Shown here in pieces: positions 1 through 14,770 of a DNA stretch of 64,000 nucleotides. Numbering within the stretch: the first letter of the stretch is position 1; each line of letters opens with the position of its first letter. The position numbers and the translations under genes were made by a program. A model generated the notes under the pieces. The model worked only from the letters and a program-made list of their open reading frames with translations, did not search any database and was not told the origin of the DNA. Source of the DNA: Triglochin maritima (taxonomy: Eukaryota > Streptophyta > Magnoliopsida > Alismatales > Juncaginaceae); NCBI GenBank assembly GCA_963682175.1, contig OY821772.1, positions 50,056,925-50,120,924 on the forward strand. The letters run 5' to 3'.

Positions 1-1383
1 CTTCTTAACCGTTCGGATGAATTCGCGTCTTTGACAGAGTGCCATTCGGTTAACCGAAAATATCGGAACTGGACATTGTTCGGTCGACAGTTTCTGGTTC
101 GGTATACCGACCCAGAGTTCCAGGCACTTTGGTCAAGTTCAGTCAATCAACTTGACCATCCGTTCCACGTTCGGTTGACCGATCCACGGATCCTTCGGTC
201 GACCGAACCTTAACGGATTACCGAACTTCTACCCGATTTTGCCTTTTCAAATTTTGGATTTATTTCCAACAAAATTTGAACTTTAGGGATTTCAGCAAAT
301 TCACAACTTATGCAATATATTATCCTATGCAATAATAAATTATTGCACCCCATAATATATGCATCTCATATGAATTTATCATGATTCTAATTATGTTATA
401 TATAACATAATTGATTTTACTTGTTCACCACATGTGTCATATTTTCTATAAGAAACCCGACACATCATATGAATCAAAATCAAGCTTCTTGTTTTCCGGT
501 TTTTGCGGTGTGACCTATGGGAGGATCTAGACTAAGTTGGCAGTGATATTAAGAGCTTAATATCACTAGCTATAAGTGGTATCTAGCTACACATTATAGC
601 TCCCAATTAGTTAGATGTCTTAATTCCACTCGAACCAAAACCCGATCCATTTAGTGATGGAATGCACCACTTGTGTCCGTCCCTTGCCTCATGATATTAA
701 GAATACACACAAAGTAGTATTGTGTCATCTTTGTATTAGCATTCATTTCTTGATCTCTTTAAGCTAGTTATAAATATGTGACTTAACTCAAATCACATTG
801 TGCACATTATAACTTTGCTTTATCAAGGGGTCCACTAATATCATCACTCAATTAAGAGGGGCAATGATAGTCTTTTGACTAACTATCTTCTCCAACAAAA
901 GTTGTACTTAACCAACCAATGCCTTTACACTACACTTATTGATAGCTCAAGACACTAATCTAATTAAGCATTCCTTAAGTGATTGGATATAAGTCTCATA
1001 TCTAAGGACCGAAGACACAGTAAAATATTAATGACACAGAAACACATTTCTATAATATTTTACTTATTAGGTCTATTCAGTATACAAAAGTATATTTTCC
1101 TCTTTTGCATACCCGTGTCGTCACTCACTTGTAGAGCTACAATGATATATGACCAACACGACAATCTTAACTCGGTAATTAATGTCCCATGTTAATTACC
1201 ATGATTGCGAATATCTTTTGTTTTGTAAACCAATATCTTTTAGAGTTCTACGGTTAAGGACCAAGAGTCTCTTCCTTAACACTTCTAAAAGACGAATAAC
1301 ATAAACAAGGAACAAAATGATTTCTCATTCAATTCATAATAATTGACATTTAAGAGTAAAACTTTTAGAACACATTCCCTTCA
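1..1383 (-). mobile_element. Copia-type LTR, partial (runs off the window edge)
   Basis: The reverse complement matches the first 1.38 kb of the LTR at 36449-38585, from the terminal TGAAGGG (here CCCTTCA ending at 1383) into the palindrome-rich part with CGGTTAACCG motifs. Its other end lies outside the window, so it may be a solo LTR, or the 5' or 3' LTR of an element to the left. It is inserted in the coding part of the transposon gene relic at 1384-1883. If a 5-bp target duplication exists, the right copy would be GTGAA at 1384-1388; the left copy cannot be seen. Confidence 0.85.
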
Positions 1384-1883
1384 GTGAACACGTTTTACTT
1401 TGGTACACAAGGGAGTAGCCTTCTGGTTTGTCCCTGTCACTGCATCACAACAGACTTCCATATATGCCGAGACGAGTCACTCGTCCTCAACTGTGGTCCA
1501 CAACTTCGGATTGCTTTTGACGACTTGGACTTGCTTGTTGCGGCGTCGTTGTGGACTTGAGGATGGTGGTGTGACAATTTGGTGTGAAGGGGACTCATCG
1601 TCATTGTGGTTCTCTTCTTCAGTGTCCGTCATACTAGGACTACTTACTTGAGACATGTTGCGGTCGAACATCTGAAATTGAGGTTGATTTGTGGGAATGG
1701 TGGTGTGTATTGAGGGAATTGTTGATTTTGGTCTAGTGGTGGGAATGCTGGTGCGTATTGGGAGAAGTCTGGTTGTTGGAATGAGTGTGGGAAATAAGGA
1801 CATGAGGTGTATTTTTGTGGATAGCGTGGACGTGGATTTGACTGTGAACGACGGGGAAAATGGTTGTGATCTGGAGAAGACAT
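1384..1883 (-). pseudogene. Myb/SANT-like DNA-transposon-associated protein, N-terminal relic
   Basis: Read on the minus strand from an ATG at 1883, the product opens with a Pro/Gln/Asn-rich tail (MSSPDHNHFPRRSQ...). It changes frame near 1680 and runs into an acidic Ser-rich linker, a basic patch (SSPQRRRNKQVQ) and the start of a trihelix-like domain (KLWTTVEDE, then after a stop codon LVSAYMEVCCDAVTGTNQK). This layout is typical of the Myb/SANT or NAM-associated partner protein of PIF/Harbinger-type elements and their domesticated relatives. The gene is broken by the frame change, the stop and the LTR inserted at 1383. A TATA-like run lies at 1921-1931 just upstream. The family assignment rests on motif resemblance only. 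Confidence 0.5.
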
Positions 1884-1939
1884 TGCAAAGTTGTGTGAAG
1901 TGTATGTTGTGTTTTGTATAAGATATATATAGAAGGAAA

Positions 1940-2095
1940 ATCGGACACTGTGCATTCACACGGATACTGTGCATTCACGCGGACTACTTTGCTTGCACGC
2001 GTGGACTGTGCATTCACGCATCTACTGTACACTCACGCGGGTACTGCGCATTCACGCGTACACTGTGCATTCACGCGTGTACTGTGCATTTCTAT
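1940..2095. repeat. Tandem repeat, about 18-bp unit (ACTGTGCATTCACGCG)
   Basis: Seven to eight imperfect units of roughly 17-20 bp, built on GTACTGTGCATTCACGCG, lie directly upstream of the transposon gene relic. Short GC-rich direct repeats of this kind are common near the ends of class II elements. The array therefore probably belongs to the same relic and not to the receptor kinase promoter. Confidence 0.75.
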
Positions 2096-2631
2096 TTTTA
2101 ATTAATAATTTTTTCGTACTTTAATATTAATTATTAATGTTAATTACTAATTATTAATCTTAATTATTTTGTTAATTGGAATTATAACATAATTAGAATT
2201 ATATAAAATGTAATTTGTTAAATCTTGTGTAAGAATTAAAATTATTTAATTAAGAAATGATGTGGAGAAAAGAGAATTTAAGGTAGGTGGATTAGTCCGA
2301 GTGTGGTTAAGAAAAAAATTTAAGTTGACGATGTGTGCTGACGTGACGTAGAGAAAAATTGAAGCAGCCGAGAGTGAGAACAGAACTTCCGGTTACCGAG
2401 ACGATATTATTTGCGGTCTGAGGCCTGCAACCGAAAAAGAAGATGCTCTACTTTAAAAAAGAAACTCTTCCGGGCTTCCACCGCCTTCCATCCCCACACA
2501 ACTCAAGTCCCCACCAAAAGGCAAAAGTATCCCAAAAAGAAAACTCCAACCCATCACTCCACCACACTAAAAACCCACGCACTCCACTGCAACCACCACC
2601 ACACCATACATTTCTCACTCCCCATTTCACA
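2096..2631 (+). other. AT-rich upstream region of the receptor kinase gene
   Basis: Positions 2096-2290 are very AT-rich (many TTAATTA runs) and look like the tail of the transposon relic. From 2290 to 2631 composition becomes mixed, then C-rich, as expected for a leader. No certain TATA box or start site is visible. An in-frame ATG at 2443 exists but precedes the signal peptide. Confidence 0.4.
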
Positions 2632-5600
2632 ATGCTCCGCCTCTTCCTCCTCCTCCTCTTCCTCCTCCTTCCGCTCGCCTTCGCGTCCCCACTCCACCCC
2701 GCCGCCACTCTCCACGCCTTCCGCCGCTCCCTCCCGGAACCTTCCCGGCGCCTCCTCCCTTGGTCCTCATCCTCCTCCTCCCACTGCCGCTGGCCCGGTG
2801 TCTCCTGCCACCCGCGCTCCTCCGCCGTCCGCTCGCTCAACCTCACCGCCCTCGGTCTCTCCGGCGACCTGATCTCCCCCGTAGGCATCCTCTGCGGCGG
2901 CAACAGCAGCATTGCCCGCTCCATCTCCGATATCGATCTCAGCGGCAACGATTTCTCCGGACCGTTGCCGTGGCAGTTCGGTAATTGCAATAAACTCCAA
3001 AGGCTTTTTCTGAACGATAACCGCTTCAATGGCACCATCCCTCCCGATCTCTTCCAGTTGCCGCGGCTCAGGGAGGTCAATCTGGGACAGAACAGGCTCT
3101 CCGGTCGGATTCCGCAGGAGGTAAGGTTCTCGCAGCAACTCGAGGAAATTGGTCTTTACGACAACTTTTTGAGTGGACAGATCCCCCCGGGGCTCTTCCT
3201 CTTACCTAAGCTTAGAACCGTGTATATCAACACTAATAATCTCACGGGGAGGTTGCCTGATTTTGGTGATAATTGTGCGCTCACTAGCCTCTGGGTTCAT
3301 GAGAATATGCTGTCTGGACTGTTGCCGAATGGCTTGAGGAATTGTCGGAACTTGACAGAGTTTTATGCATTTGATAATCGATTTAGTGGAGCCATTCCAG
3401 ATGTCTTTTCCGGGTTGTCAGTGTTGAGTATCTTTGATCTTCATGATAATGAGCTAGTTGGGGAGTTGCCGATTAGTTTGGTCAGTCTTAAGGGCTTAAC
3501 AGAACTGTGGCTCTCCGGAAATAGGCTTAATGGGACCATTCCAAATGAAATTGGGCAATGCAGATCTCTAATGGAACTTTCATTATGGGGGAATCTTCTG
3601 ATTGGTTCCATTCCCCCTTCCATTGGTAAGTTGGAAAATCTGGATACTCTGTATCTCTTTGATAATATGCTTGCTGGGTCATTGCCTGCTGAGATTGGGA
3701 ACTGTAGTTTGCTGGTTGATCTTAGATTGCAAAGAAATTTCCTCAAGGGGTCGATTCCTGTACAGATTTTTCATCTCAAAAACCTCAAGTGGTTGTATCT
3801 TTTCAACAATCACTTCTCTGGGAGAATTCCTGTAGAAATTGAGCTCTTAACTGAAATAACTGACATGCAGTTGTATAACAATAGTTTCAGTGGTCACATC
3901 CCTGCAGGGTTATCTAAATTGAGGAAGCTGAATTATTTGTCTTTGGCTTACAATAATCTAACAGGTATAGTTCCTTTTGATCTTGGGAGAGCTACTTCAC
4001 TTGTTAAGGTAGATTTAACTGGAAATAGATTTCATGGGTTGATACCTTCTGATATGTGTACCGGTAATGAACTCGTTGTTCTGGACCTCGGCAACAATTT
4101 CTTCAACGACACATTTCCAAGTTTCATTGAAAAGTGCACATCTCTTAGAAGGCTAATTCTTAGTAATAATTTTCTGCTTGGAAATTTGCCAAAAATCTCA
4201 AGTAGTAATCATGGACTGTCCTACTTAGATATGAAGAACAACATGCTGGGTGGGCACATACCAGAAGATTTTGGTTATTGGGCTAACCTATCAATGATTG
4301 ATATGTCGAATAACCAATTTGTAGGACCTGTACCATCTGCACTAGGAAATTTCCACAACCTCGAAGTTCTTAGGCTTTCTTCTAACAGATTAACTGGATC
4401 CATACCATCTGTGTTGGGGAATTGTTCAAAACTAATTACGCTTGATCTTAGTGACAATGCCATATCGGGAAGTATACCATCAGAAATTATGAAATTAGTG
4501 AAGCTACAAAGTCTTTTTCTCCAAGAAAACAAACTTAGTGGTGGTATTCCCGACTCATTTACATTGCAGCAAAATTTATTCGAGTTGCAACTTGGAGACA
4601 ACATGTTTGAAGGTCATATTCCGGTTAGTCTTGGCAATCTTCACGAGCTTTCACTTGTATTGAACTTGAGTATGAATAGATTTTCAGGGAATATACCGAG
4701 CAGTTTTGGTAATTTCAAGAAGCTACAGTCGCTTGATTTATCAAGTAATCATTTGGTTGGTGAAATCCCATCAGAGCTGGACAATATGCTTTCACTTTCT
4801 TTTGTGAATATTTCGTTTAATATGCTATATGGGGAGCTTCCTGTCAGTTGGAGGAAGTTTATTGCTGCTTCTAGAAACTCTTTTGTTGGAAATTCAGATT
4901 TATGTATAGAAAGCAGTGAGAAAAATGGTTGTGCCAAACACCAAAAGAAAGAACATATAGCAATAGTTAGTTTAATATTTGGCATTGTTTTGTTTGTTCT
5001 TGGATCAGTGGTGGCCCTTTTATTAGTGAGAAAAGCTTGGTACTCTTCAAAGTTCCATAAAGTTATAATACATGACAATGATTCGGGTGCAGATTTGCCT
5101 CAAGATTTGAAGTTTGAAGACATACTGAGGGTCACTGAAGATTTAAGTGATAAATATGTTATAGGCAGGGGAAGACATGGAACAGTTTATCGTACCGAGT
5201 TTGGTATGGGGCGGAAGTGGGCTGTTAAAAAGCTTGATGTTTCAGATTTTGGCTTTACCCATGAGATAAACGTTATGAGCTCTGTAAAGCACAGAAACTT
5301 GGTGAAAATGGGTGGCTATTGTGTAAGAGATGGTTTTGGCTTCATAATGTTTGAGTACATGCCAGGCGGTACACTTTTTGATATTCTACACCAGAGCAAC
5401 AAAAATCATATTGCTTTGAGCTGGACTGTTCGGTATCGAATTGCACTTGGTGTTGCAGAGGCATTGTCCTACCTTCATCATGATTGTGACCCACAAATCA
5501 TTCATAGAGATGTAAAATCAAGCAATATTTTGTTGGACTTGGAGTTAGAGCCCAAGCTTGGTGATTTTGGAATGGCAAAGCTTGTTGATGGTTTAAATGC

Positions 5601-6099
5601 TAGCAAGACAAGGTCATCAATTATCGGAACACTCGGTTATATTGCTCCAGGTTAATCTTTATTTATTTATTCGTTTTGAAAGCTTTCTCTTATTCTTTTA
5701 GTTTATGTATTGTTTATAGAAAAAATGTTTTATCTTTCTAAATAATTTATTCTTCCATCTTCTCTGGCAGAAAATGGTTTCTCGTTAAAAGTGACTGAGA
5801 AATGTGATGTCTACAGCTATGGTGTGGTTCTATTAGAGCTTTTATGCAGAAAGTTGCCGGTAAATCCAACTTTTGGAGATGGTATTGACATTGTTAATTG
5901 GGTTAATATGAAATTGCAAAAAGAGGATGAACGCTGTCCTTTTTCGTTTCTTGATGAAGAGATTGAGTATTGGGTACAAGAAGAAAGAATCAAAGTGGTT
6001 AGATTGTTAGAATTAGCACTTCATTGTACAGAATTGTTATGTGAAGCAAGACCCACCATGAGAGAGGTAGTACGAAATCTTATCAAGCTAAATACTTGA
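2632..6099 (+). CDS. LRR receptor-like serine/threonine kinase, PEPR-like
   Basis: Two exons (2632-5650 and 5771-6099; 120-nt GT-AG intron, phase 1) encode 1115 residues. The start at 2632 is chosen because it opens directly into a signal peptide (MLRLFLLLLFLLLPLAFAS). An N-terminal cap (HCRWPGVSC) is followed by about 25 leucine-rich repeats (GxIPxxLGN type), a membrane helix near residues 776-799 and a kinase domain near 842-1110. The kinase has IGRGRHGTVY, invariant Lys866, HRD at 958-960 (an RD kinase) and DFG with Asp978. The intron falls in the APE motif (YIAP|EN), as in related genes. The family binds extracellular peptides at the plasma membrane and signals by phosphorylation. Wording such as YMPGGTLFD and LLELLCRKLPVNP recalls grass PEPR-like kinases. 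The ligand cannot be inferred. GC content is high at the 5' end and falls along the exon. Confidence 0.95.
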
Positions 6100-6199
6100 A
6101 ATCACGAACAGATTGTGTTTATTTTTTCGAGACTGGCTTCAGTTATTTTCTCTTTCAAGACCGAGGCTCAATTAGCTTGCCTACAGAGTGGATCGTGAA

Positions 6200-6431
6200 T
6201 TTTTGTTTCATGCTCCCACTGCTCAGTGTCATTTGAAATTATTTGGCTGTCCATTGGAGGATCACTTTCCTGAAAAAACAGTTGAAGCTGTGGTCAATGG
6301 CACTGTTGCCTCTTCTGCAACATTAGATCCCGAATTTAATTTGATACTTTGTACACATTGTGAGGGTTATCTATGTCTACGTCTTCCCCAATATTGGTGA
6401 TCCACATTAAGATCTGCTACCTGCATGTGCC
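6200..6431 (-). pseudogene. Decayed exon of a GH9 endoglucanase (antisense to the kinase 3' flank)
   Basis: Plus-strand sequence here aligns by eye with the antisense of exon 3 of the intact GH9 gene (12677-12877) and a little of the flanking introns. Shared blocks include GGAGGATCACTTTC, TTGAAGCTG, CTGCAACAT and GATACTTTGTA. Substitutions and small indels are spread through the whole stretch and no open frame remains. Similarity may continue weakly into the next intron (to about 6510). It is best explained as the last trace of a second, tandem GH9 copy that has otherwise disappeared. It lies between the kinase stop codon and the first good poly(A) signal. Confidence 0.75.
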
Positions 6432-6521
6432 AGGTAATATTTTTGTAGTGTCTTATATATATTGCCTTCACAGTTTGTCACGGGCTGGTATTTTGTATAG
6501 TATTTTGGTGATGTTGTAATC

Positions 6522-6527
6522 AATAAA
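6522..6527 (+). terminator. Candidate poly(A) signal AATAAA of the receptor kinase
   Basis: This is a clear AATAAA on the plus strand after the kinase stop codon, within TCAATAAAACTTG. If used, the 3' UTR would be about 430 nt and would contain the antisense GH9 relic. Confidence 0.4.
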
Positions 6528-8834
6528 ACTTGTTTCCTTGTTTGCAAGATGAGCAAAATGACGTTGTCTACTTAAACCTTGATTTTTAAATGGTTTCTTC
6601 TGTTATTAGGTGCAAGGACTAGAGAGGGATTTGAGAAATATGCAGAAATCAAGACTTAAGAATAGCTAAAAAGCTATCATGATACAATTGATGGAAGGTT
6701 ACCATTGCCATGCTAATTTCCATGAGAAATTTGTGTATGAAGCATGCTTGCTGATGGTAAGCTTTTGCTGAAGCTGATTGGAAGCAATATGGTAAGTGCA
6801 TGGGTAAATTTACATGCTTGTTTCAAGTCTACCAGTTACGCGACATATAGCTACCATTGATTTGTCTTCCATGATGAACTAATTATGCGCACTGTCATTT
6901 ATTTGCATCTTATTGGTTCACTTCTGTTATTATTCTTTTGTAACTTTTTATGTTTCAACAGATCTATGTCGTGATTACAAAGTCCTATGAAGTGCGGAGC
7001 TATCTACCAAGAAAATCCAAATATGTTTTGGTTACCATGGAATGCTCATGGTCGAATGTGAGTTCTTTAATTTCTTTACTCAAATTTATTCTATGTTTAT
7101 GTTGGATGATCAATTTTTGGTTGTTTTAACTTAATTCTTGATGCCATGTTGTTCTTAACTTTTTTGAATCAAAACCGCGACACATGGTGGCAGGGTTTGA
7201 ATAATGGGGTTGCAAATATTCTTGTCGCGACCATATTTTGCATGGTTTTGTTTTCTTAGTAATATTTTCAAATATTAGCAAGTGGGATGATAGTTCCAGA
7301 TCATTTTAGTCTCAGACGAGCAGTGCCATTTATTCTCCTTCCATCTCTTCCCTTTCCAACGTCTGTAGTTCTATTTATCTAGGTGTTGGTGGATGCTGTG
7401 GGATCGGGTTTGGGTAGTTCTGGGATGGGATCTGTTCTTCTATGATGTCATTAGCATTGCACATCCCTTCTTCCAGCTGAAGTGCATAAATTCTTTCAAT
7501 GTGTTCAGCAATTGTTTTCGTTCCTGAAGCGTGAATTCAGGGGAGACATTGGGTGTAGAGTGTTATTTCACAATATTGTGAGACTGGGATTTTAGTTTTT
7601 GTTTTTCTGATTTCACCCATGTCAATCAATGCTTTTGATATTTGTAACACTGATATAGAATTTAAATGCGAGTTCACAGACCCCGCCAATTGTCTACTAA
7701 GATTGTTTCTTTGATGTTTATGTTTATCTTATAAACTGTCTACAAAGTTTGCAGCACTTCTTTTATGTTTTTGTTTTTGGTTGTGTGCTTGCTTAGCCGT
7801 TCTCATTGTTACTGCAGAAATTTTATGCTTCAAGTTGATGCCAAGCAAGATTCTAGAATGAACGAGACCTCCTCTCGACTCATTTCAGGTTTCTTTTTTT
7901 ATCTACATGTGATCCTTTGCATCTTTAGAAACAATTTACCAATGTGTTGTTTGCTATGATGGAATAGTGTCGTTGAAAGTGTATTAACATAGCATATGAT
8001 TAGTGAGCAAGTATGTGATAGTTACGAACGGATGTACTACCTTTTTGTTTTAATATTATGTTTTTTATTTATTTGAGCTTGTGCATCTATCTATTCTGAT
8101 GCATCTCTGTTGTAACAAGTTCACAGCTTACCCATCTTTGTGAACCATTTACTTATCATATCCTTGAGCAACCTCAATAAATATTTAAATCTCTTTTCCA
8201 GAAATATGGAGTATCTATGGTGCAGTCTATCTTTTTAACTTTCCAAATTAGCCAACCAGCTACACATCCCAAGCTCATTCTGAAACTAATCATACCACAC
8301 ATCCACCGATTAGTCTGCATTACTTTGGAAAAAGTGATAGTTATATGTTTTTAATGGCCAAAAATTTACATGCTCATACTCTGTCATAACAAATAAACTA
8401 TTGCATTTTCTCAGTCCATGCAATCAATCGTCATGGTATCTTAGTACTGAGCATGCCTAGAACGACAAGCTGTGGTGTTGTTTGAGTTTATTTATTTTGT
8501 TACTATTTCTGAAAATTTTCTTCTCTTGCAAAATGCATTCTTTTAATTCTAAGATGGTAGGTAGATATTTATCCTTTGAAGTTATATTTATCTGAGACAA
8601 TTTATTTGCATGACGTGGGAGTCTGTTTTGTTGTTGTAGGTGAACATGGGAAGAAAACATGGTACTTCACTTTTATTTGATTATATCTTAGTAAACCATC
8701 CATCATTTTCCATTCTGAATTGATGATCACTAGGAAGTATGGAAGGTTTCAACAACTGCCGGTACAAGACGCAGTTAGAAATGTGCCTCTGCTGCTGAAG
8801 CACCATTAAGCTTTCATTCTGTCAAAGATGGTGA
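6528..8834. other. Intergenic stretch, possible unrecognised exon relics
   Basis: This is mostly T-rich, intron-like DNA with no convincing gene. A few segments are framed by splice-like sites on the plus strand. One is 7818-7888, preceded by CTGCAG and ending TTTCAG|GT. Another, around 8641-8661, is preceded by TTGTTGTAG. They could be untranslated or coding exon remains of a lost gene, but I recognise no product and find no continuous reading frame. Confidence 0.3.
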
Positions 8835-8874
8835 AGCCCTTAGTCGTGGTGAAGCCCTTGCACGACTAAGGGCT
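8835..8874. repeat. Perfect 14-bp inverted repeat (hairpin)
   Basis: AGCCCTTAGTCGTG at 8835-8848 and its exact reverse complement at 8861-8874 flank a 12-nt loop that itself repeats GAAGCCCTT. A short reading frame runs through it on the plus strand (CASAAEAPLSFHSVKDGEAL, then SRGEALARLRAKIFIVDL and a stop). The hairpin may therefore be the accidental product of a local duplication inside a coding relic. Confidence 0.7.
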
Positions 8875-11422
8875 AAAATATTCATAGTGGACCTCTAACT
8901 CGTAGCAATGTGAGTTTCTCCTCTGGATCATGAGCTACAATCCATTGGAAGCCTCATTTTTCTCAATGAATTTAGTTGGAAACAAGGCTTCAAAGTTAAT
9001 CTAGTTCTTGTCTTAACTAATATAGTACATTTGATGTTTATTTAAAATATTTATTTATTACTGAATGACTGATTCTTTTGGCTAAAGAAGTGCAAAGTGA
9101 GTGATGCCAGGAATTGTATATACATACAGATTGATGAAGAGAGACTTTCTCTAAGGGCTAAATTACCACTAAGAAAGGAACATATTGCATGTATGTCAAA
9201 ATTATAATGAATTTATTGTATTTGGTAAATACCAAACAACTTTTGAATTTTGCTTTAATATTGTCTCTCTATTTGTAGCTATTTGATAATTTATTTAAAA
9301 ATGAAAAAGCATTCAACAGTGCCGTTATATCTTGTTTTTGTTCAATGCACAATGGGATAACTAAAATGAGTTAATCTGTAGTTGGCACTACTGATTCACC
9401 AAATAAATATTTTGCACTTAAATAACTGAATGAGTACTTAATATGGATACTAATTTAAAACTTATTTTTAGTTCCTCTAACTTTACCTTGCCTTTTGAAA
9501 GAATAGTGTACTATCATTTGTAGTTTGTGCATGTTCTGACTTAAACCTAGTCAAATATCGTGAATCTTTTTTGCCAGATTAATGTATTTGATTTTGATTT
9601 GAGTTATAAATGAGTTTGTGTATTTACAAGCAGACCTAGTTCAGAGGACATCTTTTTTTGACAGAACATGGTAAGAAAGCGTGACAGAGTCCACAACACA
9701 TTCAAATTGTTGAAGGTGAAGGACGATCCGGGCAACAACATTTAGGAGTCGGATCCTTGATGCAGTAGTAGCCGTGCGTGTGACCGGCAGCACGGCACGT
9801 CACCGCACATGATTCAAACCCTCAGCCTAATCTGTAGCACTTTCCTGGACAACTAAAATTTCAATATGCTACTTTGATGATATATAGTTATATTGATCGC
9901 ATACTATGGGTGGTCAAGACAAAAGTCATGAGCAGAGAGAGGACCATCAGCTTGATTGTGTAAGACTTGAAGCGTCTCGGAGCCATTAACGCCACTCCTA
10001 CCAGCTCGGACGACCTCCTAGTTGTGCGCGGAACATCGATCTCCGCTCGACTCTGGCAGCCTTCTAGTTGGAAGTGAATTAAGACATGGGCTGGAAGTCG
10101 GGACCAGTATCTAGAGCTAGTCCATGCGTTGTCGATGGTTTGGTGAATTGTGTCATTGAGTATAAATAATCATTCACCGTGACATTGTTGGAACTTGGAA
10201 GGTTGCTTTCCTGGCCATTGCTAATTTGCTATTAATGTTTATTATTCCTAAGATGCACAAAATCGTGATTTAATTGGATCCTTCCTAGTATGACGATTTT
10301 TTTAGTGGTACGTGGATCTTCTTCCTAATGTTGAATGGGTGATCAAGAAAACGTAATAGTGTGGTAAATATGTTACATTGGATTTATAGTGCAGTGAGAT
10401 CTGTCTCACGGACTCCGTGCAAACCCCCACACCTTTTCCACTTCAGATTTGATCATGTCTGTGTAACATATATACACCTTTTCCAATGTTTTTATCCAAG
10501 ACAACATTTGGCCGGAGTTTGATCAATGTACACCCCTCCCAGGTATGATCGATATTTGGCGTTGTCGTACTCAGAATCTCACGTTGTAGCTGAGATGAAC
10601 AAGTTGACCGTTGACACATGCACACCAAGTGTTTGATACAACTTTCCATCGAGTCTACTATGAGTTTTAGCATTGTGAATGAGGTAGTAGAGGGGTATAT
10701 TGTCATTTCCGTTAATATGTTAACAGAGTTTTGGAGAAGGAGAGATCTAAAATGTTGAAGGGGTAACTGGTAACTGGTAAGTGTTAGATTTAGAGTTTAA
10801 GGGCACAAAGTGAAATTGGCCTACAATTCAGGAGTCAATCTGTAATTTATCCTGTGTTTTAATTTTGTCAACTTCTTTTATATTCAAGCTTTTATTTATT
10901 TTATGTGGGTTCTTATGAGCCATGTATTACCAATACCGCATAACATATTCCATTGATTGTCCCCTGTTTGTTAATTGTCGTTGACATGGTGGAAATACAT
11001 AAAAAACCTGATTTCTCGAGTGTGTTGATCAATTTTCATTTAGGTTAGCCAATACACAGTGCTAAGGACCCCAAGTATACCATTTTGGTCTGTGACCTGG
11101 AAACGTACAAGATCATCTTGAAGAATCCAATATTATGTTCGAAAGTTAGTCGACATCATGTAAAAATTAATTTTTCTAGGGTAGAAGGATTGCAAGCTGG
11201 ATGGCTTGGATATTTAAGTAATTTGCTAATTTGGTTCAAGTAATATACACATGAAAAAGATTGACGACCATGGCAAAGAATTAACCAAGTGTCAAACTTA
11301 TTTGATTGGTTTCCTTTCTGATCATACACGTATATTGTTACCTGAAGACAGTTTCTTTGTCTTGGACAAACCTATCTTGCTACCATGCTATTAATACATG
11401 CATATCCACACTGATGCAAAGA
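8875..11422. other. Intergenic DNA, no gene seen
   Basis: No open frame here shows plant-gene character. Codon-like bias, splice sites and known motifs are absent apart from short chance frames. Local GC rises at 9680-10100 without a recognisable product. The 3' flank of the GH9 gene occupies the right edge. Confidence 0.4.
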
Positions 11423-13532
<2,110 letters not shown>

Positions 13533-14770
13533 CTAGTGAGAGGTAGGTTGAGAATGATATAGCAATGAGGCATATTTATAGATGGAGAGGCAAGTCCTTT
13601 GGTGGTTAGTCAGTTGGAATAAACTGAAAAGGTGGTTTGGAATATGAGGGTGAAGCCGCAGCTCACGGGATAATCTGCTTGAAACGGGCAGTCATGCAGA
13701 GAAACTGAGGGACCAGGTACAGGAAATCTGGTAGGGACCGTCAGTCTTCTTTTCATCCTCCGTAATTCAAGTTTCTGATTTTATCCTGACTTGCAAGTAT
13801 TATGTACTTATTTTTCATATAAAACTTACAGATTAGACTAGTTGTGATATAATGAATAAGATTATGTTCGGAGTTGAGTTCGGAGTTGATTATGCATTGG
13901 AGTTGGATTCTGATAACTGCCGTGATTTGTGGTCGATGGATGAGACTTGTTCTTGAGCTAACTTATCTCAAGTGTCTAGTTTGTTGTGTTTCTTTGTCTA
14001 TTCTCCCGAAGTCACGGACGAACCTTCTGTTTATCACGGAATACAGTAGCAAACCTAAGGGTAGAAACTATTATAAGCAAGAATAGTACTTAGAAATTAG
14101 AATATGGTAGTTTTTACCATTTTTCTTTATAGGTAGTGGTGCTGTTTCTAGATTTTTACTTTTTATATGTTTCGTAGGTAGATACATATACTATTTTCTA
14201 ATTTCTAAATTTGACTTTTATCCCAACTGTTAATCTCTGTCTGTTAGTTTCTTTATCTACCTGTGTCTTGTATTTACGTGAATGACATACGTTATAATGC
14301 CATACGCTACCTGACTGCAGTTTGTTCTTATAGTTGATTCATCTGATTCTACTGAAACATGAAACTTGAATCGAAATGTATAAAGTCCAGTTTTTCTTTA
14401 ATCATACCCGAATATGTATTGTTTTCTTCATTTATTGCTTCGGTGTACTTGAGTTTGGATGGAAGTTGAATTAGTTTTCATGTGAATTGATGGTCTAAGG
14501 TGGCCCTATTGTGATTCACGGGAGCGAGTAGACATCTCACGAATCTTATGAAATCAAAAAATGCGGTATCCAACCCATAATTGGTTACGCATGCAAAACA
14601 AGTAAAATCCAGTTTCTGATATGGAAGTATCCAAGATTATGCATATACAATCGTATCGAGTTTTCTGATGTATGTATACATTACAAATGTAATAATACTA
14701 TAAATAAGAGGATTGAAGTGTAAATTCCTAGTTTAAAATGGATCTTCAAAAGCAATATACTGAACAAGAT
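13533..14770. other. Intergenic DNA between the GH9 and D27-like genes
   Basis: This holds the GH9 promoter side (13533-14000) and AT-rich DNA beyond. No supported open frame, repeat or RNA gene was seen. The minus-strand TATATT-like runs near 13570 are possible core promoter elements but are not distinctive. Confidence 0.4.

Noticed and set aside
2448..3080. 210-codon minus-strand frame over the kinase start
   Set aside because: Shadow of the GC-rich first exon of the receptor kinase; it has no motif and lies antisense to a clear signal peptide and LRR region.
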